Assembly (NCBI GenBank): GCA_013146195.2 | Contig: CM028382.1 | Location: forward strand, 62,785,596-62,849,595 | DNA from: Codonopsis lanceolata | Taxonomy: Eukaryota > Streptophyta > Magnoliopsida > Asterales > Campanulaceae | DNA length: 64,000 bases | Direction of reading: 5' to 3' | Part shown: positions 21,872 to 33,273 of the stretch, one piece after another | Layout of the letters: each line of letters opens with the position of its first letter | How positions within the stretch are numbered: position 1 is the stretch's first letter | Made by a program: the position numbers and the translations under genes | Notes under the pieces: model-generated | Told to the model about the DNA's origin: nothing | What the model saw: only the letters and a program-made list of their open reading frames with translations | Database searches by the model: none

Positions 21872-22555
21872 AAAGGTTCGTCCATAATCTATCCTGTCTT
21901 TAAATTGTTCTTAATTAGTTATCTGTTTCTTTCTCTTCTTCCTTCGAACTAGGATCATCAATCCTACGTTTGTTCGTCATATTTTGTGTTTTATTTGTTC
22001 TCTTCAAACCCTAAAATTTTCTAGGGTTATAAACTCAAAAAAAAAAATTACTGTTATTTTGTGTTGCTGCTAAAATTCGGCAGACCTAGAGAAAAAAAAA
22101 AGAGTACAAATCTCCTACAAAAAAAAGAGGAGAAAAGGAAAGAATACATTACTAATGACCGAATCAAAAAGTGAGATTGTGATACAAAAAAAAAATTTAC
22201 TGTTCATCCGTCACTGTTCACAGGTTACTGTTCATCCATACAATTTGGCAAATTTCAGACAGTTCTTAATTACAAAAAAAAATTACGAATCAAATTGTGG
22301 GTTCGAAAATTGAATATTTTGATCAAAAAGCTTTCTAAACGTTGTGCGTCTTCGTTTCATCAAATTTCTTACTCTTGAATTAAATCTCTATACGTTATCA
22401 ATTGTTGAGTCTTGTGTTGAACTGCCACTTGATTTGCACTTGTTAATACATGATAGTTCTTTTAGAACCCTAAAGTTTTGATTTGAGTGATTAAATTTTT
22501 GTGTGATACACAAGTGGAGAGATACACGTAAGGGAGTTTTGTGAGGTAATTTAAA

Positions 22556-23840
22556 ATGGCAAATGATAATAAATTGTTCATGGAAGCCATGATAGCTAAG
22601 ATGGAAAAGATGATGAGGGAACAAAGGGAGGAGATGCATGAGGTGATGGGTAAGATGAGTGAGGAGTTTAATGAGAAACTTGATGTGATGGGTAATGCAA
22701 GTAAGAGTCAAAGTCCAGTTGAACCTAAAGAAATACCTAAACGTAATCTAGAGGAAGAATTCGGTGAAGAGGATTGGGACTCAAATGATAGGAGAGACAA
22801 GAATAGATGGGGATGAAATAGAGAAGATAATAATATGAATGGGATAAAATTGAAGGTGCCTACTTTCACGGGTAAAAATGATCCAGAATTATACCTAGAA
22901 TGGGAGATGAAGATGGAGAGAATCTTTGGGTGCCATAACTATACCGACTTGAAGAAAGTCAAACTAGCCGCCATTGAATTTTCCGACTATGCTGTGGTTT
23001 GGTGGGAAAAGGTAGGGTGGATAGAGCGAGATATAGGGAACCTCAAGTTGAGACTTGGGAGGAGATGAAAAGAGTGATGAGGAGACGGTTCATACCATCT
23101 CATTATTATAGGGACCTACACCAAAAACTACAAACCTTGAGGCAAGGAACTAAGAGTGTAGAGGAGTATTACAAGGAGATGTAGGTTGCTATGATTAGAG
23201 CACATATAGAGGAGGATAGTGAGGAACCATGGCCCGCTTTCTAATGGGGTTGAATAAGGAGATTTCCAATGTAGTAGAGTTGCAAACATATGTTGACATT
23301 AATGAACTAGTTCAAAAGTTCATTAAGGTGGAGCAACAACACAAGAGGAGGAGTAACACACGGGTTTTCCCTAACTCTAATTGGAAGTCTAACTATGGAA
23401 ATCAAAGGGAAGATAAAACTGTTGTGAAGTCTAGGTTTGAAACACCAAAGGTTACAGCATCTACACCTCCTTCTACTTCAAAACCCGAACACACTAGAAC
23501 CAGGACACGAGACATTCGATGTTACAAGTGTCAAGGTATGCGGCACTTTGCCAATGAGTGTGTGAACAAAAAGGTGTTAGTCATGAGGGAGAATGGAGAG
23601 TTTTCATCCGAGGATGAGGAGGAGGCGTATTCACAAATACCACCTTTAGAGGAGGTTGAGGAGGAGATAGTAGATAGGGTGAGTTTGTTGACTAGGAGGG
23701 TAATGAATGTACAAGCTAGAGAGGAGGGTGAGACTTTGCAAAGGGAAAACATATTTCATACTCATTGTCAAGTGAAGGGTAGGAATTGTGGAGTAATCAT
23801 AGATATGGGGGTAGTTGCACTAACGTGGCTAGTACTACCA
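22556..23840 (+). pseudogene. Gag region, Ty3 element (broken)
   Basis: The frame starts at the ATG at 22556 with a coiled-coil-like Met/Glu-rich stretch and stops at TGA 22814-22816. The gag core continues at 22835 (KNDPELYLEWEMKMERIFG, YAVVWWEKV), shifts frame near 23040 and meets TAG at 23182-23184. It resumes at 23229 and carries a CCHC zinc knuckle, CYKCQGMRHFANEC, at about 23520-23563, expected to bind RNA in the particle. The protease then starts out of frame. The core is homologous to residues 55-150 of the open frame at 9125. Confidence 0.85.
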
Positions 23841-24898
23841 TGGTTACAAAATTGGAGTTACCTTTGATTCGACATCTGAAACCATACAAATTACAATGGT
23901 TGAATGATAGTGGAGAGGTGAAGATGAATAAGCAAGTGATGGTACAATTCAAAATAGCTGATGAGGTGTTATGTGATGTGGTGCCTATGCAGGCCAGTCA
24001 TGTGTTGCTACGGAGGCCTTGGCAATTTGATAGGAGAGTTCACCATGATGGGTACACGAACAAGTACTCATTTGTTTTCAACAACAAAAAATTTATACTT
24101 GCACCACTTACTCCAAAGCAAGTGTATGAAGATCAGCTTAGTATACAAAAGAGTGCGGCTTGTGAGGAAAAGAACATAGAGATAAAAGAAGCCGAACAAA
24201 AGAAGAGATTGAGAGAAAACAAGAGTGAGGGGCCGACTGAAAACAAGAGAGCTAGTAGTGAGATAGCCGGGCAAAAGGAGAGCAAAGTGAGCAATAAAAA
24301 TATAAAAGAGAGGAATGAGGGGAAAAACCAAGAGCGAAAAGATAAGAGTTTCTATGCTAGGGCAAGTGAGGTTAAAAAGGCAATGTTTCTTAATAGGCCC
24401 ATGATTGTACTTATGTATCGAGAGGCATATTTGAGTACTAACGATGATTTACTTAACACTTTGCCTAGTTGTATATCTTATGTCATACAAATTTATGAGG
24501 ACGTGTTTCCCGAAGAGATTCCAAGTGGGTTACCTCCAGTTAGATGTATTGAACATCAAATCGATTTTGTACCTGGCGCATCGATTCCTAACCGACCAAC
24601 CTATAGAAGTAATCCCGAGGAAACTAAGGAGCTTCAAAGACAAATTGATGAGCTCTTAATCAAAGGACAAATAAAGGAAAGTATGAGTCCTTGTCCAGTA
24701 CCAGTCTTGTTGGTACCAAAGAAAGATGGATCTTGGAGAATGTGCGTGGATTTTCGAGCCATAAATAACATCACGGTAAAGTATCGCTTTCCCATTCCTA
24801 GACTAGAGGATATGCTTGATGAATTGCATGGTGCTCGATATTTTACAAAACTTGATTCAAAACTTGATTTACTAAACATGGATTGTATGAATGGTTAG
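23786..24898 (+). pseudogene. Protease, spacer and N-terminal RT, Ty3 element (broken)
   Basis: The protease region follows gag with a frameshift at its active-site Asp: the expected D-G-G-S is split between two frames near 23803-23815. Next comes a charged spacer (about 24150-24350) rich in KES/EEK blocks, similar to residues 160-340 of the frame at 9125. RT begins with PVPVLLVPKKDGSWRMCVDF near 24700. After [10 protein letters not shown] (about 24840-24870) the conserved stretch up to the next RT block is shortened and the frame stops at 24896-24898, so the domain is internally deleted. Confidence 0.85.
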
Positions 24899-24899
24899 T

Positions 24900-27145
24900 T
24901 ATGCCTTTTGGGTTAACTAATGCACCTAGTACTTTCATGAGATTAATGATCGAACCACATCTTACGTGCATGCATTGGTAGATTTGTAGTAGTATACTTT
25001 GATGACATTTTAATTTATAGTAAAGACTTGGATGAACATGTTAATCATTTGAAATATGTTTTAGATGTTTTGCGAAAAGAAAAGTTATTTGCTAATCTTA
25101 AGAAGTGTACTTTTTGCACGGATAGTCTGGCTTTCCTTCGTTTTGTTGTTAGTTCACAGGGTATTCAGGTTGATGAAGAAAAGGTGAGAGCTATACAAGA
25201 ATGGAAGGGCCCAACGAGTGTTGGAGAAGTTCGTAGTTTTCATGGCCTTGCTAGTTTTTATAGAAGGTTCATGAAAGATTTCAGCAGTATTTTTGCTCCC
25301 TTGACTGAGGTAATAAAGAAAAGTGTGGGATTTAAATGGGGAGAAGAACAAGAGAAAGCGTTCGTGACGCTCAAGGAAAGATTAACAAATGCACCACTTC
25401 TTGTCCTACCAAATTTTGAGAAAGCATTTGAGATAGAATGTGATGCATCTGGCATTGGGATTGGAGCAGTCTTGATGCAAGAGGGTAAACCAATTGCATT
25501 CTTCAGCGAGAAGTTAAGTGGGGCATCGATGAACTACCCTACTTACGACAAGGAGTTATACGCATTGGTACGAGCTTTAGAGACATGGCAACACTACCTG
25601 TGGCCTAAGGAGTTTGTCATTCACACGGATCATGAGACATTGAAGCATTTAAAGGGACAACACAAACTTAACCGACGACATGCGAGATGGATGGAATTCA
25701 TCGAAACGTTTCCTTACGTCATCCGGTACAAGAAAGGTAAAGAGAATGTGGTAGCCGACGCCCTTTCTCGAAGGTACACTTTAATTTCTGCTTTAGATGC
25801 TAGAGTTCTAGGATTTGAACATATTAAGCAATTGTATCATGATGGCCTTGATTTTAGTGAGGAATATAAGAATTGTGAACAAACTGCATGTGGGAAATAT
25901 TCTAGGTGTGAGGATTTTCTGTTTAGAGAGAATAAATTATGTATACCTCATTGTTTCTTGAGAGACTTGCTAGTGAGAGAATCCCATGGTGGGGGATTAA
26001 TGGGTCATTTTGGGGTGGCTAAAACTTTATATATTGTACAAGAACATTTCTTTTGCCCACACATGAAACGAGATGTAGAGAGAATTTGTGGGAGGTGTGT
26101 GACCTGCTTACAAGCTAAGTCAAGGGTGCAAGCCCATGAGTTGTACATGCCTCTACCTATTTCAGATCATCCTTGGGTGGACATATCCATGGACATTGTG
26201 TTAGGGATGCCTAGAACCAAACATGTGAGTGATTCTATATTTGTGGTAGTTGATAAGTTTTCGAAAATGGCACACTTTGTACCTTGTCATAAAACCGATG
26301 ATGCTTCACATATTGCGAATTTGTTCTTTCGTGAAATTGTTAGACTCCATGTCATGCCTAGGACTATCGTGTCTGATAGAGATTCCAAGTTCCTTAACTA
26401 GTTTTGGAAGACCTTGTGGGGTAAGCTTGGTACGAAACTTTTATTTTCTACTACATGTCACCCCCAAACTGATGGTCAAACGGAAGTTGTTAATAGGACC
26501 TTATATGCATTGTTGCGTTCTATACTTTCTAAGAATTTAACAGCTTAGGAAGACTGTTTGCCTCATATTGAATTTGCATATAATAGAACTGTTCATTCAG
26601 CCACTAAATATTCTCCATTTGAACTTGTTTATGGTTTTAATCCGCTAACCCCTTTGGATTTATCACCATTACCTATTTCTGAGTTTGTGAATTTAGATGG
26701 CAAAGCAAAAGCATAATTTTTAAGAAAGTTACATGAGAAGGCAAGGCTCAACATTGAGCGAAGAACACAACAGTACGCAAAGCAAGCCAACAAGGGAAAG
26801 AAACACTTGGTGTTTGTACCGGGTGATTGGGTTTGATTGCATATGCGCAAAGAAAGATTTCCCCAACAACGGAAGTCAAAGCTGATGCCAAGAGGCGATG
26901 GACCGTTTCAAGTGTTGGAACGAATCAATGACAATGCCTACAAATTGGATCTTCCAGGTGAGTATAATGTTAGTGCTACTTTTAATGTTGTTGATTTGCG
27001 TCCGTATGATGTAGGTGATTTGAGGACAATTCCTTTTCAAGAGGGAGGGAATGATGAGAACATCCCCAACAACAACAACTCAACACCAATACCAACAACC
27101 ATTGGACCGGTCACAAGAGCTAGAGCCAAGGAAATCTGTGAATAA
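24900..27145 (+). pseudogene. C-terminal RT, RNase H and integrase, Ty3 element (broken)
   Basis: RT catalytic YFDD is at 24995-25006. The frame from 25028 carries the RT connection, RNase H ([34 protein letters not shown]) and integrase: the HHCC finger (near 25980-26115), the first Asp in [12 protein letters not shown] and the second in VSDRD. A stop (TAG 26399) falls right after the second Asp. The third catalytic residue lies past it in HPQTDGQTE, and more in-frame stops follow at 26546, 26714 and 26834. The C-terminus (VLERINDNAYKLDLPGEY) reads into the 3' LTR and ends at 27143-27145, where the 5' LTR has GAA instead of TAA. Confidence 0.85.
27039..27051 (+). promoter_or_regulatory. Polypurine tract
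   Basis: AAGAGGGAGGGAA directly before the 3' LTR, the same as in the element at 7130-13032. Confidence 0.75.
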
Positions 27146-27852
27146 GTCAATGGCATGGTTCGTGAGACAATGGAGATGGAAGAACGAGCAATGAGCCATG
27201 AAGAGAAGACCCCAAAGGGTCAAAGGAAGCTGCTGAACGTGATCCAAGTCAAGAGGGACGATTACGTGACTTGTTATTACGCGAACAAACATTCTGGAAG
27301 GCTTGCGGACGCAAGGTCATCATAGGCTTGCGACCGCAAGGTGTGTCAATTTACGGGCCAACTTTCTGCCGACCTTGCAGACGCAAGGTGTCAAGGGGCT
27401 TGTGACCGCAAGGTCCCCCGACAGGCCATTTTACTGCTTTGTAAAATTAGGGTTTTGTCCAAACTTTACCCTAATTCTTTAGTACAAGTTTTCAGCCTAG
27501 TTTAGGTATAAATAGGGGTTTTCTTTCTATTGAACAACAACTTGGAGTGCTATTATTTTGTGAGTTTTATCAAAACTTATTGGTTCTTCTTGAACTATTG
27601 AGAATATACAGGTGTGAAGCTTGTGTGTTCAATCTTGACTTATCAATTGATTCATTCATATCAATTGTGGCGTCTTTCACAATACTTAGGTTCTTCAATT
27701 ACTTCGATTGCGGGTTGCGGCTGTACATGCCAAGGTTCCTGTCGTGCTAATTGTTGGGTCGAGGGGTCACCCCCGCAAGCATCCTTCGATCCTAAGCTTC
27801 CGCCGCGTGAGTAATTCGTTCTTCAGCGAAGCCTTCCGAGAAGATCATATCA
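27052..27852 (+). repeat. 3' LTR of the 21098-27852 element
   Basis: 801 bp, TGATGAGAACATCC to GATCATATCA. It holds the terminal pol codons, GC-rich palindromes (27298-27420) and about 43 bp missing from the 5' LTR. Confidence 0.9.
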
Positions 27853-27857
27853 CTTAT

Positions 27858-28904
27858 TATAAAACATTATTTTGGTTGTTTTTTTAAACAAAAGAACTAT
27901 TCATATGTCCTTTCAATAGAATACTTTCATGCATGTTTTAAATGTTTTTCATATACTCAAACATAGCTAACCACTCTCTTTAATATTTCATGCTAGAGTA
28001 TACTATTTGTCTCTTACAATTTGCATAATTACTGGACATTCAATGATAGGTCATGATCATCATTTTGTCAAGAAATTCAAATACTCAACATCGCTCTCTC
28101 AAGCAAGTACAAATCTACATAACTCTATACAACGTTTGAAGACAGGATTGAAGAACACACTTCACAGAACTACGTGCTCAAGCATTAAAAAATCTTAAAT
28201 TCTCCAAACATTCAAAAAGAGACAAACAAATTGAAACTCTCATTCAGATCCAGAACTTCAAATCTTTCTTTAAAGAGTTTCTTCTCTCAAACATTTACGA
28301 GATGGTCTCTCATATACTATTCTTTTCTAGTTTCTGTTTGAACAGTCATTGTTCATTTGTTCCTGTATTCTTTCAAATCCTTAAGGAACCTTCGATTGTT
28401 CAACGAGTTTGATTCTTGTTAGATCAAACTCTTCAAACACTGATTTTTGTTGTATACTGATCCCTTAGTGATCACTTAGCATTTATATAATTTTAATGCA
28501 ATTCAAAATCTAAGTTTGACTAACTTGGCAGTGGACGTAGCATTTTTAACACTGTGAACCACTCTAAATACTATGTTCTGTCTAGCTACCTGCTGTTTTT
28601 ACTGTTCATACACTTCAGCAGCTTCTATCTACTTAAGTATTTAACAGTTATATTCCTAAATTCTTTACATAGTCGATCTTATATATTGTCCTTCAATTCA
28701 ATCCTTATACTTAAGTGACCAAAAGAAAACGAAACCAAACTGTTTTAAGTTCAGCAGCTGCTACATGCTGATTTTACATAAGTTGTTGAAACTTATCATT
28801 TCCGCTGCATCTTTTGAAAGTTTCCAAAATAACCCTTAAAGATTTTAAAATACTATTCACCCGCCTCTAGACTTATTTTGTTTCCAACTGGACTTACATC
28901 AACA
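27858..28904 (+). mobile_element. Probable Ty1/copia-type LTR, right part
   Basis: It continues the LTR begun at 20046. Several stretches match, in reverse, the LTR at 39688-41468: the GTTCCTGTATTCTTTC to AAGGAACCTTCGATTG region (28350-28400), GGCAGTGGACGTAGC (near 28529), and CTATTCACCCGCCTCTAG near the end, a motif common next to the primer site in SIRE-type copia elements. It ends ...CATCAACA at 28904. No primer site follows, so it is a truncated or solo LTR. Confidence 0.5.
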
Positions 28905-29112
28905 AAGAGCCAAACCAATAATTTCATTCGACTAGTTAAAAAGTGTTTTTACTTATGAAACTAAACCCCTTGTATTACTTTGTTAAGTTTTGTACGAACC
29001 TGGTTGGTAGCCAACTAGTTGAAAGGGAATTGAGAGTTTTACTTCTATTTTAATATAATCTGTGTATTTGTTGAACTATTGTAATGGTCGGGAAACATAT
29101 ATGTGATTACGG

Positions 29113-29171
<59 letters not shown>

Positions 29172-29906
29172 CATGATTAATTATGTGATATGTGCTATCT
29201 TTTATGTATATGTGTGTTTAGAGCTTGTTTGGACAACAGTAGAGTTTAACTCGTATCGTTGTGTGTTAGGTTCTTGAAAACCCGGTTTGTTATGTTCTTA
29301 TAAGAACTTCATAATGTTGATTTGGACTTGTGTGATAGCCCCTTTGGAGTCCAATTGTGTTGTTTATGTGTTTTGGGTTGAGGACTTGGGTTATTGCCCT
29401 TTCAAGAGCCTAATGGCGCTCCATATATTTTGAGCTTGTGTTGAATTGTGTTTAATTAAGACCCATTTTGGGAATCTGGAATTATGTTGTTGTTGAGTTT
29501 GTTTGGTTTTAAATTTCATTGCATTGACCACTTTAATTTGGACTTCATGCTCTAGCACCAAACGCAATCATCTTGCCTTGTATGATGCGACCGCGTCATC
29601 TCCTGAAAGTTGGGTTTTTGGAATGCTTATAACATGTCATTTACTGATTGTTCCGTATTACAGACCAAGCCTTAAACACGCTCACGTTGGGTTGTCAGAC
29701 GTAATCACGTCTGGTCGCGGTGAAGTGACTGCGTCACTCTAATTTTTTACTAGAGCCGATTGGTGGAGCCCATTTCACCCCTTTACACATATTAGCTAGT
29801 TTGAGATGAGTTTGAACTCGTCTATTTTTCTTCTCTTTCACAGTCATGAACCATTATAGAGTCATAGAGAGAGTTTGAGGTTTTATGCTTAATTGCTAAA
29901 GGAATT
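28905..29906 (+). other. Possible Tekay-like LTR fragment with a TA microsatellite
   Basis: There is no coding sequence. A TA dinucleotide run occupies 29114-29169. Palindromes GATGCGACCGCGTC (near 29585), AGACGTAATCACGTCT (29697-29712) and GTGACTGCGTCAC (about 29725) resemble those in the solo LTR at 2350-2470. The later stretch resembles 2760-2945 in layout, and GAGGTAAGTTACT follows the solo LTR at about 30880. The host LTR would then be split by the element at 29907-30850. Confidence 0.35.
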
Positions 29907-30850
29907 TGATATGATTCCTAGACGCGTACTCGCGATGGAGGAATCAAAGAGCACGCAACACGGCAAGCGAATAACGTCAATGAATTGATGGATTGTGACA
30001 CCTTGACCCAATGCTACGATCCGTTATTGAACGTGGTACTCCGCGATCCAATTACGAGACGAACATGAACCTTGGTATAAGGAAGAACGCCACAATAGGG
30101 ATGAATATCCTATTGATAAGTTCGGGTTTCGATTACTTAGCCTCTCACCAAATAATTACAAGTTCAATGAAGAACAAGGAGGTTTTGAAAAACACTCAAA
30201 AACTATATTAATCAATAATCAGAAAGTTGTCTTAAAACAATAAGCCACAACCATTATTTATATGGGTTGTGAGTCCTAAACCTAAAAGTAAAAGGAAAAG
30301 TTTAAGTAGAATCAACTTAGGAAACTACTTAGAATTAACTTAGGAAACTACCTAAAATCCACTTAGGAAACTACTCAACTTACCTGATCTATGTAGGCAA
30401 TAATTAGGTAAGTTACCTAATCTATTTAAGAAACATAAATCCTCTAAAATAAGGAAAATCTACAAATCCCGTTTTTTGTAAAGGCCTAATTTTCAAAGTT
30501 GCATTTTGGCCCCCTAAAGTCTTCCTTTAGGCGTTAAAAGCTTCCAAAGTCATTGTATGACATAAACGAACATTTCTTAAGTCTTCAAGTTATCTTCCAT
30601 GAAATCTAAGGCTTCACAACGCATGTTTGAATTTGTAGAGTAGCCATTGTAATAGCCTGAATCTCCAATAAATCCACGAATTAAGTTTGTATAGAATTCT
30701 TGAATCTTCCAATCATACTCAATGTATTTTAGAACCCTTGAACCTCGATCCATGCTCATATGAACCCTCGAACCTTGATCTACATGCTTCCAATGCCTCT
30801 CCCTTGCTTGTGACAATCTTGGTTCTTGGTTGGTGGTCAGAATCATATCA
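29907..30850 (-). mobile_element. Solo LTR related to the 7130-13032 element
   Basis: 944 bp with 11-bp inverted ends (TGATATGATTC and GAATCATATCA) and a perfect 5-bp duplication GAATT (29902-29906 and 30851-30855). In reverse it matches the LTR at 7130-8213: the coding tail YDWKIQEFYTNLIRGFIGDS (near 30655-30715), the stretch of repeated TAGGAAACTAC blocks (30310-30380) and the TATA region. The 5' portion differs, with an extra VHMSMDRGSRVLKYIE-type segment. No internal region remains. Confidence 0.9.
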
Positions 30851-30855
30851 GAATT

Positions 30856-31159
30856 GTTACCTATTCTCGATTTCAGAAGAGGTAAGTTACTATCCCTTCC
30901 ATTTGTATGTAATAATGACTAAACTGTGGGCTATTCACATGTGATTATATTGAATTTTAGAGTAAAAATAATTTATTTGTAAATTATAAGTATAAATACA
31001 GGGGTGGAAGTCCGAAGGGACATGATGCAAAAGTTTTGGAAATCTGGATAGAATACAAAGAGATTTGACTGATAATAAATGATTAGTTTATGTATTTATT
31101 TATATAAGACATTAATTCCGGAAAATGACTTCTAAAAAATATTTTCCTCATTTTTCGGT
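30856..31159. other. Unassigned flank
   Basis: No gene or repeat boundary is recognised. The first part may continue the LTR-like sequence left of 29907. Confidence 0.3.
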
Positions 31160-31530
31160 ATTTGTTAACCTCAGGAAACTGTAGTCAATGTGAAAGTTTT
31201 TCCGAATCAAACGGAAAAAGAAGCCTTCTTTTTTGGAAAATGACTCACCGATTCATTTTCCGTAAGTCCTTTTATAAATGTTCGAGCAACCCTCCGCCCC
31301 TTTCTAAAATTACACATATTTACATATATGCACAATATTTCACGAAACAAATAAATTGGTTAGAAATATAAATGGAATTTGTTCACACTATTTATAAATT
31401 ATAATATTAATAAATGCACATTACGTCCTAAAATTAGTGTTAACTATATTATTTGGAGACGTCCTTAACATTATCCATTTTTTAAAACGTTTTTTATATC
31501 AATTATAAAAAAAAATTATTTGTATACATT
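31160..31530 (+). repeat. Dispersed AT-rich repeat, copy 1
   Basis: It matches 37237-37600 in the same orientation, for example TTACACATATTTAC (31310 and 37372), TAGAAATATAAATGGA (31359 and 37422) and AAAACGTTTTTTATAT (31483 and 37551). It contains TTCCGGAAAATGACTT-like pieces, so it is probably part of a non-autonomous DNA transposon. Ends not defined. Confidence 0.6.
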
Positions 31531-32349
31531 GAGGGTTACTCAAATGAAAATTACTTAAAATTCAACTATGTCTTAAATTCAATATGATCATTAATATTAG
31601 AATACACTTTTTGTATTTATTTACATATGTTTTTTCGTAACATTTTCTGTGCGTTTGCAAAACACCCGAAAATGTTTTCTGACATATTTTAAAAAGATTT
31701 ACCAATACTTAAAACGAAAATTTTTAATTTTCCAGAAATAATATTATGGAGATAATTTCTCGTGAAACAAACAGAGTCTAAATGTTATTGATTATAATTA
31801 CTTCATGAAGATCCATTTTTAGAAAGTCAGTTTAGTGTAATGACTTTAATATGCTAATACCTTGTAGATGAGAATTATCAAGGCAAACTAAATAAAACAA
31901 TCTTAAATTGTTGCCACGCAATGCATTAATCAACTTAATTTGCGCATTAGGGGGACCGAGTGATTATAAATACGCTAGGTAAAAAGTTGTATAAGACGAT
32001 TTTACAGATTTTTTTTTGTTAGATAGATTCTCCTCATCCGATCCATGTGTGTTGGTAGGTTGAGTTGTGAAAGAGTAAAACTATCTTACGAAATAAGATA
32101 TGTAAGACGATCTTACACAAAACCTATTCAATAAACTAAAGAGCCTTTAAAAAAAATCATACTTCAAATCATTGGCTGGCGATGGGTGACCAAAATTGTT
32201 CGTTTGTCTCATTGTAGGAACGAAGAGATGTAATTTGATAATTTTTCAAAGATACTATTTTTAATTTTGAGTATTGTTAAAATTGGAGTACTTCTAATGG
32301 AATATTTTGATCAAGGAATTTGATTTTGAGTTTTGTTGATAAAGAAGTT
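31531..32349. other. AT-rich spacer with a TAAGACG inverted repeat
   Basis: No coding sequence. 31990-32130 has TAAGACGATTTTACA and TAAGACGATCTTACA at its two ends and looks like a small inverted-repeat element; a similar arrangement is at 45880-46010. Confidence 0.35.
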
Positions 32350-32359
32350 TCTATGACTA

Positions 32360-33085
32360 CCTGTCAAGATGGATTGGGGTGAAGGCTAACCCGCAACCTA
32401 CTATAACCTGTCATTTGGTGGAACTGGCCTAGCCAACTCACAAATGTGGTGGGCCTGAAAAATTGCCAACCTAGCCCAGTCCATCATGGATTGTGGGTTA
32501 GGTGGCTCAGCCCACTAACTTTTTCTTTCAAACCACTATAATAATAATAAATAACACAAAAAATCTTACAATTCATTAAAAAATTTATATTTTTTACAGT
32601 TATATTCTAAATAGTGTTTTTAACAACTTTTTCTCATATTAATAATATAAAATGAGAAAAAAAATATAAATAAAAAAACATTTGATCATTACTATTTTTT
32701 TATGTTCTTATACTAATATTGTTTACCGTAGTTAATCTACCTTATTCTAGTATATGTAGTTGTTGTATGCCTAAGCGCCACTTTGCTGTAAGTGTCACTT
32801 TTTAACGAAATCAAAATTATTTACTAATATTTCAGATATAAAAAAATTAATAATCTCACATTTCGAGCGAAAATGATTTAAAGTTATAGTTTCAAACTTA
32901 TAGTTTGTGTTATTTGTAATTAGTATATGACGGGCCAACCCATCCTACTCTGCCTCAATTGACCGCGGGCTCAACTTGTTTGACCCGCTTCCTAATAGAT
33001 TCACATTTTCTCAACCCAACCTAGCCCACCCACCTCTTTGAAATGTCGGGATGAGTTAGCCCAACCCATTTTGATTTTTGAAAGC
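32360..33085 (+). mobile_element. hAT-like MITE upstream of the intact F-box gene
   Basis: About 0.73 kb flanked by a shared 10-bp TCTATGACTA (32350-32359 and 33086-33095), of which 8 bp would be the duplication. Subterminal inverted sequences resemble each other (GTCAAGATGGATTGGGG and, reversed, AAAATGGGTTGGGCTAAC). The middle is AT-rich and there is no transposase. The exact ends are uncertain by two or three bases. Confidence 0.65.
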
Positions 33086-33157
33086 TCTATGACTATGAGG
33101 GATTTTGTAGTAATTTTGCCCTTTTCTAAACCCTAGCCGTGCTCTTTTCTGAAAACC

Positions 33158-33166
33158 CTATTTAAG
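33158..33166 (+). promoter_or_regulatory. Possible TATA-like box of the F-box gene
   Basis: CTATTTAAG, 108-116 bp before the ATG, followed by a GA repeat (33218-33234) that would lie in the leader. It lies only about 70 bp after the MITE. Confidence 0.35.
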
Positions 33167-33273
33167 TGCCCTCGAATCCTCGATAAAATATATCTGACAC
33201 AGCCGATTTACAGATTCAGAGAGAGAGAGAGAGGTTGGGAGGTTGGGAGGTTGTCTGATCATTTGCAGAAAAA

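Larger units (their letters stand above)
21098..27852 (+). mobile_element. Full-length Ty3 element, CRM-like, decayed
   Basis: A 6.75-kb element with LTRs at 21098-21856 and 27052-27852, a primer site, a polypurine tract and the perfect 5-bp duplication CTTAT (21093-21097 and 27853-27857). The domain order gag, protease, RT, RNase H, integrase is that of Ty3/gypsy. The pol C-terminus runs into the 3' LTR and ends with GPVTRARAKEI, similar to what I know of CRM chromoviruses (tentative). All domains carry stops or frameshifts, so the copy cannot be autonomous now. It inserted into a copia-type LTR. Confidence 0.9.

Noticed and set aside
20046..28904. Confident copia LTR with defined ends
   Set aside because: No target duplication or primer site supports the ends, so it is kept only as a low-confidence feature.
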